A stretch of DNA of 64,000 nt. Source: Vitis vinifera. Taxonomy: Eukaryota > Streptophyta > Magnoliopsida > Vitales > Vitaceae. Below the pieces are notes generated by a model. The model had not been told where the DNA came from and did not search any database. It saw nothing but the letters and a program-made list of their open reading frames with translations. The stretch is from contig NC_081817.1 in assembly GCF_030704535.1 (NCBI RefSeq), positions 1,751,001 through 1,815,000 on the forward strand, given 5' to 3'. Of the stretch, positions 56,834-64,000 are shown in pieces. The first letter of the stretch is position 1; each line of letters begins with the position of its first letter. Made by a program: the position numbers and the translations under genes.

Positions 56834-57765
56834 CTACAGGTGCTTGGTGAGGATGGACTCAACAACACCTTGAGCTATGGGGTGATAACCCTCTCGAGCC
56901 TCTGCAAACACCCCTTTAGCAAATATCTTCTGTTCATCCTTTCCACTGCCTTGTACAAGTGCAGTATAGAGAGGACGAAGATACTTCATCCTACCAACTT
57001 CCTTCAAAGTTTTCTCCACCTCATTGTAGTAATCTTTGCACCCAGCTAAGATGGCCAGTTGGAGAAATGCCACCTTCACCTCATAATCCTTTGACTCCGA
57101 TAGCCTGTAGCGTTCATCTAAGGCTAAGATCTGCATAACCAACCAAATGCTTCAATAAGACACCAGTTAAATATTTATTATTTTGGAAGGCACCAAGTAA
57201 TACTTATGACCCATGGTCAACTTGTGCAGGTTCACAAATTACATATAAATTTTAACTTTAAAAAATGCATAATTGAACATTTCTTGAAAGAAATATGGAC
57301 TAAATGATGTGTTCCAATAATATGCAAGCCTTGGATACTCAAAAGTTGTGGCTCATCCTTTCGACGTATCCAGAGAAGAGACAGATGCTTCCACCTTCTC
57401 ATATCAAACAGAGAGCTAGTTATTTGATATTTAATAACATAGAGATAGAGAATGAGGATACCAAAAGTTAACAGTGAAACAAAGCACCACCATCAGTCTT
57501 GTGATCCAGATAGGTTTAAGAATGAACGAAAAAATGCCAGCTATCATACAATATAGTCCATAGAGTATATTCCACCAAGGAAAGGCTCACTTCCTTGCTA
57601 GAGGCAAGGAATTCAGGGAGGATTTCTATCCTCCCTTGCAGAAGTTGTCGATATTGTCTTTTCCTTAGTCTTAAATTAACTTTCATCTTCCATCAAATAA
57701 ATGGGGTAATGGGGATTTCTAAAGTTTATAATGACATGAGACATCTCCACACATGCGCTCATGCA

Positions 57766-57796
<31 letters not shown>

Positions 57797-58340
57797 AAGG
57801 CTATGCTGAAACAAGCAAAATTAGCAACCCATGTTATCTCAATCCAGTAAAAACACTTCCATCACAAGAGTCAAATTCTTTATCCTGGCAACAAAATTTG
57901 CATCTAAACATGAGCCTTTGTTGTACAAAATTATAATAGTCCAAGGATCAAATCCATTTTTACCAGTCAAATGGAACTGTTCAAAAAATTAGAGAACAAC
58001 TGGTGAACCACCAAAAAAAAAGAACAGTATTCTTCAGGTGGGAAAGCTGGCAGATACCTATCAGAAGCTCAACTACTAAAATACTATTTTGAGTTCCTTA
58101 AACATTCTACATGGTTCAATGAATGTGAATATTGATAGAAACATAAATCCTAAAGATCAAAGTTTATGCATGCAGATAATCATTCAATGACCATGATAGA
58201 CTCTACAGATTAGATTAACTCAAAGTAAGGAGAGGGGGTTTGGTTTTTATTTCTTCTCTTGGTCTTTTGCTTGCCTGTTTCTTTTGGCAACAGATGTATA
58301 CATTGTGTATACTTTGTTACACCTTCTTGCAGGCACTATA

Positions 58341-58389
<49 letters not shown>

Positions 58390-61300
58390 TTGCCTATCAA
58401 AAGATAACAGTTTGTTCATGTAAGTGCATTCATACCCCAAAACAAAAATATGAATCTGTAGGTTTGATATATGTGTGTGTTATATACTTCAAGAGGAGAT
58501 TCATATATAAATAGGATATAAATAATTTAGTAAGTACGAGGTCTCAGGTAGTTTTATCTACTCAAGTTTTATTTATTTATTTATTTTATAGACAAGTGTA
58601 AAGTATATTAACAGCACCTAGTAAAAGGGTGTTCAAGTACACAGGGCTTTCTCTAATCAAATCAATCTCATTGATAATTGAAAAGAAATGCAAAAACAGA
58701 AGGCAGATAAAGCCAAAGTTAACAATCCCACATCTGGCCACCAAAACAAGTATAAATAAAGCAAAACCATACCTGGGAAGCTTCTACAGATTTTGGGAGG
58801 TTCTCCAAGTAGAGCTCCCATTCCTGACCTTGCCAATCAGCAACCTCATCCTCTCTTGGCATCCTACCAAGCTTAAACTCATTTGCCAGAGACACAATCC
58901 TTGTATAGATGCTGGAAACTGGTTCATAAGCATCTGGGGGAATACCAGTACCCTCAGTCCACATCTCTAAATCAATCTCTTTCTCTATTCCAGGGATATT
59001 CGTTTTCAGGAAAATTAGAAACATATCTGTGTCAATTGATTGGAACTTGAAGGTGCCAATATATTTCTTTAGGAATTCATCAAATGCAGGCCTTCCAATC
59101 TGAACATTCAAGAAACAAAACACAACCAATCTCATATTTTTTCATTGAACAACCTCAAAACCTCTAACTGTCAAACCAACATACCTGACGTTCAATGCGC
59201 CATAGAAACTGGAAACCTTTCTCATATGGAACTTGAGAATATACATTATCTGGGTCGACTCCTTCCTGCTTGGTCTTGAGCTTCGTGATCTCCATGTTGT
59301 CCTTGAATCGCTCCATTTCCTCATTCAATCCCCTCCAACCAATTCCAATATTCAGAGCAGCCCTATCCTCCCCTTGCACAGCCTCAACAATTCTCCGCTC
59401 TGCATAAGTTGTAAAACCCTGGAAACATAAATTAACATAAATAAAAAGATACAAAAATCTATCCTGTACATGCAAAACTTGGACTCCTCAACCAAAAATT
59501 AGTCAGAAAATGATTAAGGGAGGTCAAACCCTTCTTCTCATCTTCTAGAGTGAGCTAATTGTCTTACGTTAGATGGTCAGCTTTCATCTTCAGTTCAAGT
59601 AGAGCTTGAGTCTTTCCTAGGCCACTCATTAGAGTGCAACTCTAAAGGAGAACTGCTTCTAGTGAGTTCTCATGGTAAGTGCATAAAATAAAATAATAGT
59701 ACAAGGTCCTTGATGATGCCCTTCTCTAAATTTGAGGTCAAATTAGCCCACCTTACAAACATTATGTAAGTTTTAGGCATATTTTGGAACTATTGTTCAG
59801 AGCAGCCTCTTTTTTTCTTTTTTTCTTTTCTAAATTAGTTTGAGACCACAGTTTCAAGATGCAGCCTGGAAATTTATAGTAAAGCAACAGTTTCAAAATG
59901 CTGTTTCAAGCAAATTTTTTGAAAAAAAGAAAAAGAAAAAAGAAATTGTTGTGAAAGAGGTCATTTCAAACAATGGTTTGGGAAGAAGATCAAAATGTAT
60001 ATTTCAATGGCCAAAAAGGCCACTTTGAACCGAAACTCCCTTTTTTAGTAATATCAAGCCATTTGCATAAGAATGCAAAAATCACCAGCTTTTCATATGA
60101 AGCAGCAGGAACTAGGAAAATATTATCCATTTAAAATGCCATAACACATTAACCCTAAGGGGTAGCTCAGTTGGTGGCCTTGGGTTTGCTCCCCAATGGT
60201 CACCAATTCGAGTCCCCTCAGGGCCACTGGAGGTTTACCCGGTCGTTAATTTCAAAGCCCCGTGGGATTAGTTGAGGTGTGCGTAAGCTGGCCCGGACAT
60301 CCACGGTTATCAAAAAAATAAAAAATAAAAAATCAATAAAAAATGTGATGACACATTGAGCAAGAACTTGATCACTAAAAATGACACCCAAAATAGGCCA
60401 CAAGATGCTTATATTAAAGACCAGCAAAACTGATTTCTCCCCTAAGATGCCCCAAACACGCTCAAAGAGTCAAAATCATTCTCCTGAAATCATTCTCTTG
60501 GGCGGTGTGGTTCCTTCTTGGGCAAAAAGAGCAAAAAGACTTGGAAGGCTGCCCCCTTACTTATCAGCCTTACTTATCTTTTGGACAGTATGGAAAGATA
60601 TATATATTTCAGATGCAGAAAGTAATTACCCAAGTATACACACCAACTGGCCTAAAATATCTGTTCATTTCTACCTATCTACCTATCCATGTATCTACTG
60701 ATTGAACAGAATAAACAGACAAACCAAAACTCAATTCAATTCATTTTGCATCTATTCCATAAACAAAACCATGTGAATTAATCAGAGAAAACAAATATGT
60801 TATACCTCATTCAACCAAAAATGTTCATTATTCTTGTTGGTGATCAGATTCCCCGTCCAGCTATGAGCAAGCTCATGTGCCACCACTTGTGCTCCACTTG
60901 CATCCCCCTTGATCACCGTCGGGGTCAAGAACACCATCCTTGGGTTCTCCATACCTCCATAAGGAAAGCTCGGAGGCAAAACCAGCAAATCAAACCTCTC
61001 CCATTCATACTCCCCAAACAACCTCTCCCCCTGCCTTATCATCTCCTCCGTCCCGGCGAACTCCCGCGCTGCTGCGTCCAACAGTGAGGCCACTGCCTCA
61101 GCGTACACCCTCGTCCTCGGTCCTACCTCTCTGTGCCCAAGCTCCCCAACCGCGAAGGCAAATAGGTAAGGCGGCACCGCCTGCTCCATCACAAACTCCT
61201 CCACCACCCTCCCCTCCGCGCACCACACCGAGTCGCTCACCTCCGCCCACCCCTCCCCAGGGTACGGCGGCCGCCGTTCCACGTGGCGCGCTGCCATCAC

Positions 61301-61783
61301 CGCAGACAGATGGCGCGGGATATTGATCCGCGCCGCGTACTTGATCCTCACCGCGGGTGTATCCTGGCAGGGGAAGACCGAACGGGCGTGAATAGACTGA
61401 CACTGGGTGTACACAAATGGATGCGTCTTGTTGAAGGTCTGAGGCGGCGTCAGCCATTGTAGAGCAGAAGATTGAGGGCTGGTGGAGTAGGAGATGAGGA
61501 TCGAGGAGTGGTTAGAAAGAGAAACAGTGAGATGGCAGCCCTTGATTGGATCCGGCGGGGAGAGAGAGAAGGGGAGCGGAGCTAGGGTTACGGGGTCGGT
61601 GACAGAGACAATGGTTAGAGTACGGGCGTCGAGGGAGATTGGACCAGTGTGAGGATTCTGGAAAGAGAGTAGAGCAGAAGCGTGGATGGTGGAAGAGGCG
61701 AAGTCGAAGTAGAGGGAGAGGGAGACGTGGGTGGTAAATGGGTGGGTAGAATCGGTAAAGGAGTGGGGATCCAGAGGAGCCAT
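56834..61783 (-). CDS. LTA4H: Leukotriene A4 hydrolase/aminopeptidase homologue (M1 metallopeptidase)
   Basis: Exons 61783-60806, 59418-59185, 59099-58773 and 57130-56834, all joined in phase 0, give 611 residues, the usual family length. Seen: YTQCQSIHARSVFPCQDTP in the N-terminal domain; exopeptidase motif PYGGMEN (274-280); zinc motif HELAH (303-307) with the third ligand E326 exactly 18 residues on, the last residue of exon 1; Tyr386 and Tyr391 (VYSQVPYEKG), matching the two active-site tyrosines of the human enzyme; and a C-terminal helical domain with GRMKYLRPLY (R560, K562). All catalytic residues are kept, so it should be an active soluble aminopeptidase. The plant homologue is Arabidopsis At5g13520. 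Epoxide hydrolase activity on plant lipids is unproven. A Copia LTR lies only 138 bp upstream of the ATG. Confidence 0.95.
57766..57796. repeat. Compound (AT)n(GT)n microsatellite
   Basis: About five AT units followed by about ten GT units. Confidence 0.95.
58338..58388. repeat. (TA)n microsatellite
   Basis: About 25 TA units, with slight interruption at the left edge. Confidence 0.95.
59419..60805 (-). other. First intron (1.4 kb) of the LTA4H-like gene
   Basis: It splits directly after the third zinc ligand Glu (NE|GFTTY, phase 0). It contains a plus-strand SINE (60150-60345). No other element was seen. Confidence 0.75.
60150..60345 (+). mobile_element. tRNA-derived SINE
   Basis: It has A box GGGTAGCTCAGTTGGTGG (60161-60178) and B box ATTCGAGTCCCC (60207-60218), then a GC-richer tRNA-unrelated body (CCCGGTCGTTAATTTC...GGCCCGGACATCC) and an A-rich tail (AAAAAAATAAAAAATAAAAAA). 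ACACATT stands just before it (60144-60150) and again after it (60353-60359), a candidate target-site duplication. The box spacing and structure are those of a plant SINE. Confidence 0.78.
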
Positions 61784-61920
61784 TGAAGAGATGAAGGTCG
61801 AAGCTAGGGTTAGGGTTCGGTTTTGGAGTTGCAGAGAAGAGGGAGATCAAAACGCTGCGTTTTGCAGGTGAGAGAGGGGAAGGCACTAAGGTTTCCACAA
61901 TCGGTGGAAATGGGTTAAAC

Positions 61921-62134
61921 TGTTAGCGTGAGCATTTTTAAATTTGGAGGGAGACAAGTAGAAGCATAATACAGCTTTATCCACCGTAGAATCCTCTTTG
62001 TGATTGGAGGGAGAGAAAGTAGAAGCATAATATCTCTAACAAACTATTATACAGTATAAATAATAACAAAGTAGTTTTGGTGTTCTTCAGCATTCTTGTT
62101 ATCCCCATTAACATCCTCCTTAAGTTTCTTAACA
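61921..62134 (+). mobile_element. Copia LTR (5'-TGTTA...TAACA-3'), 214 bp
   Basis: It begins TGTTAGCG and ends TTTCTTAACA, giving the short TGTTA/TAACA inverted ends of Copia LTRs. It is followed at once by TGGTATTAGAGTC (62135-62147), a near match to the initiator-Met-tRNA primer-binding site TGGTATCAGAGC. Inside, TTGGAGGGAGA and AGTAGAAGCATAATA recur as a pair of blocks 62 bp apart. Confidence 0.75.
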
Positions 62135-62162
62135 TGGTATTAGAGTCTTCTTGATTTGTATC

Positions 62163-62445
62163 CATGGCTGCCACAAATGGGTTTGCTAATAGCAGTGAAG
62201 CTATTGAAGCTTCTCATGGATCACAACCCTTCCTCATTGACTCTGCCTTTTTCTACCACCTTGATGAAGTCTTTCTTTCAACAAAAACCAAATTACCATT
62301 TCCTAAAATCTTTGGGTTATGCTTGCTATCCACTCCTCCAACCTTATAACAAACATAAATTTGACTTACATCCAAATGCGTCTTTATGAGGCATAGCCCA
62401 AATCACAAGGGATGTAAATGTCTTCATTCATTCGATCGTCTTTAT
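62163..62445 (+). pseudogene. Deleted Copia gag-pol remnant
   Basis: Starting at 62163, MAATNGFANSSEAIEASHG has the look of a Copia gag start. After about 62230 another frame reads QQKPNYHFLKSLGYACYPLLQPYNKHKFDLHP, the segment after the Copia integrase core. It then has a stop and GIAQITRDVNVF. So gag is joined to late pol by a large internal deletion with a frame change, and the element is dead. Confidence 0.7.
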
Positions 62446-62624
62446 ATTGTAAGGAATGCTAATTTTAATGAGTTTGAATTTCCTTTTTCCGTTGGTTTAT
62501 AGAAAAGAAAGATGTATGCTTAAACGAAAAAAACATGACAGATAAAATAATATATATGCACAAAGAAGTAAACATAAATCTAAAACTAGACAAATAAGGC
62601 ATAAAACAATAGAACAATGAGGGA

Positions 62625-63490
62625 TAAACATAATTTGAATTCATAGTCTGACAAATAGAATTTGAATTTATATCCAACAAACAAAATTTAAATTCATATC
62701 CAACAGACAAAAACAGACAAAATTTGGATTTATATCCAATAAACAAAGACAAGCAAATTTTGAATTTATATCAAACAAATTATGTGAAGAAGGTACAATA
62801 GGCATTGTTTTGAATTTGGAATCAAATAATGTTGGTGTTGTATTAATGGGTGATGGTTTGATGATACAAGATGGAAGTTCTGTAAAAGCAACATGAAGAA
62901 TTGCTCAGATACCTATGAGTGAGGCTTATTTGGGTCGTGTTATAAATGGCCTAGCGAAACCTATCGATGGTAAAGGTGAAATTTCAGCTTCTGAATCTCG
63001 GTTAATTGAATCTCCCGCTCCAGGTATTATTTCGAGACGTTCCGTATATGAGCCTCTTCAAACATGGCTTATTGTTATTGATTCGATGATCCCTATAGGG
63101 CGTGATCAACGAGAATTAATTATTGGGGATAGACAGACCGATAAAACAACAGTAGCCACATATACTATTCTCAATCAACAAGGGCAAAATGTAATATGTG
63201 TTTATGTAGCTATTGGTCAAAAAGCATCCTCTATAGCTCAGGTAGTGACTACTTTCCAGGAAAGGGGAGCGATGGAATACACTATTGTGGTAACTGAAAC
63301 GGCAAACTCGCCTGCTACATTACAATACCTTGCCCCTTGTACAAGAGTAGCTCTAGCTGAATATTTTATGTACCGTAAACAACACACTTTAATTATTTAT
63401 GATGATCCCTCCAAACAAGCAAAATTTGAATTTATATCCAACAAATAAAGATAAACATAATTTGGATTCACATTCAACAAATAATATGGG
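62625..63490. repeat. Array of short diverged repeats (core AATTTGAATTTATATCCAAC), interrupted by a plastid insert
   Basis: The core with AAACAGACA/AAACAAAGACA spacers recurs at about 62630, 62655, 62685, 62720 and 62755. After the atpA insert it resumes at 63421 (AAATTTGAATTTATATCCAAC) and near 63460. The array thus flanks the plastid-derived fragment on both sides. Confidence 0.75.
62789..63421 (+). pseudogene. atpA: Plastid-derived atpA fragment (NUPT), non-functional
   Basis: About 633 bp reading as the central part of the plastid ATP synthase alpha subunit: [92 protein letters not shown] and [13 protein letters not shown]. Decay signs: a TGA stop at 62894-62896 where the plastid gene has a Gly codon, and Gly to Asp in the P-loop (GAT at 63140-63142), plus other substitutions. 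No frameshift was seen. Both ends are truncated. It lies in nuclear repeat DNA, so it is a transferred fragment rather than a plastid gene. Confidence 0.92.
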
Positions 63491-63532
63491 AAATGCAAAA
63501 TTATATTATGTATACAATCTTTTCAAATATTC

Positions 63533-63724
63533 TCAAATTTCTTTGACAGTTTCATACTTGGCCAACTTTATGCCTATCAAATTATCAATGGAGTTGTTGA
63601 TCCAAGTGATAATTTTCAAATTGTTTACTTCCTCGTATTTTTCATCCTTTTCATTCATAGGTTTACCTAGAGTGTCAATAATATAACCTCGCATCTTTTT
63701 GGCTTTTAAAAAAAAATTAATCAC
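63533..63724 (-). pseudogene. Copia-type gag fragment
   Basis: The minus-strand 63-residue frame contains IITWINNSIDNLIGIKLAKYETVKEI, which fits the W..NSI.......AKEIW pattern of Copia gag polyproteins (UBN2/gag_3 type). It is short and truncated, with no adjoining intact pol in the window. Confidence 0.5.
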
Positions 63725-64000
63725 ATAACTCTAATACGAATAATTTTTTCATATAATCTCACACTAATAAATTAAACGATAATCATTTCATTCACCAGTC
63801 ATGACAAGTAACCACAAAACAAAAGAAAACATATACGAATCGAAAAAAATGAATACGAAATGAAAAATAAGATCAAACAGGAAAAGAACTATACGATCAC
63901 CCATTAAGATATCCTATGATCAAACACGATAAAAAAAAAAAAAAATTCCTTGATCAAACAAATACAAAAGCAGTGTACGAGACTAAACTCTTTTTCATGA
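63725..64000. other. Right edge, AT-rich DNA
   Basis: No gene was seen. An A15 run lies near 63930-63946. It may belong to the same degenerate retroelement as the gag fragment. Confidence 0.4.

Larger units (their letters stand above)
57131..58772 (-). other. Intron (1.6 kb) of the LTA4H-like gene, with microsatellites
   Basis: It joins VEASQ to ILALDE in phase 0. It carries (AT)n-(GT)n at 57766-57796 and a long (TA)n at 58338-58388. A minus-strand LINE-like tail (about 58555-58645) reads ...TGTGTACTTGAACACCC followed by AATAAATAAATAAA. Confidence 0.7.

Noticed and set aside
60940-61326. A 128-residue Pro/Ser-rich plus-strand frame.
   Set aside because: It lies antisense to the first LTA4H exon and reflects its GC-rich codons only.
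62915-63448. A possible working nuclear atpA gene.
   Set aside because: It is truncated at both ends, has a stop in the upstream part, and has lost the P-loop glycine. It is a decayed plastid fragment.
1-64000. CRISPR arrays, phage genes, operons or bacterial-type defence systems.
   Set aside because: The window is eukaryotic nuclear DNA with introns throughout. The repeats present are mini- and microsatellites and transposon pieces, none with CRISPR spacing.

Overview
The window is plant nuclear DNA. Its genes have GT-AG introns and AT-rich intergenic DNA, and their products include plastid-targeted proteins, a PHT1 phosphate transporter, an EDR4-like protein, a NETWORKED4-like protein and an MES-type esterase. 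The protein sequences look like those of a woody eudicot, and grapevine (Vitis) is my best guess. That species call rests on general resemblance, not on a search.

Layout from left to right: (1) 440-14663, minus, the N-terminal two thirds of a SHPRH-like SNF2/PHD/RING ubiquitin ligase whose C-terminus lies beyond the left edge. (2) 16517-23267, plus, an ABC1/UbiB atypical kinase with one GC-AG intron. (3) 24915-28956, minus, an EDR4-like protein with about 30 tandem 16-residue repeats. (4) 33356-34975, minus, a NET4-like coiled-coil protein that seems to lack the first half of its actin-binding domain. (5) about 37.3-45.9 kb, an AT-rich stretch without genes that holds MITE-like and hAT-like repeats. 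(6) 46040-48235, plus, a MES17-like methylesterase. (7) 48456-48529, plus, tRNA-Ile(AAU). (8) 48628-50235, minus, an intronless PHT1 phosphate transporter. (9) 50725-52047, plus, a small secreted, probably GPI-anchored protein that shares a 490-bp promoter with PHT1. (10) 52945-53625, plus, plastid ribosomal protein L10. (11) 56834-61783, minus, a complete leukotriene-A4-hydrolase/aminopeptidase with 611 residues. (12) 61921-64000, a Copia LTR and Copia fragments, an array of short repeats, and an inserted, decayed fragment of plastid atpA.

The genes are mostly unrelated housekeeping, signalling or transport genes, as is usual in plant chromosomes, and I see no operon-like cluster or dedicated biosynthetic system. 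The most interesting points are: the fast-evolving repeat array in the EDR4-like gene, with an exact 195-bp duplication; two P1BS phosphate-starvation motifs between PHT1 and a divergent secreted-protein gene; the missing start of the NET4 actin-binding domain; the plastid atpA insert bounded by microhomology; and several intronic minisatellites and tRNA-derived SINEs.

All splice sites were read by eye, using GT/AG (or GC/AG) signals, phase agreement and family resemblance. No alignment or expression data were available.
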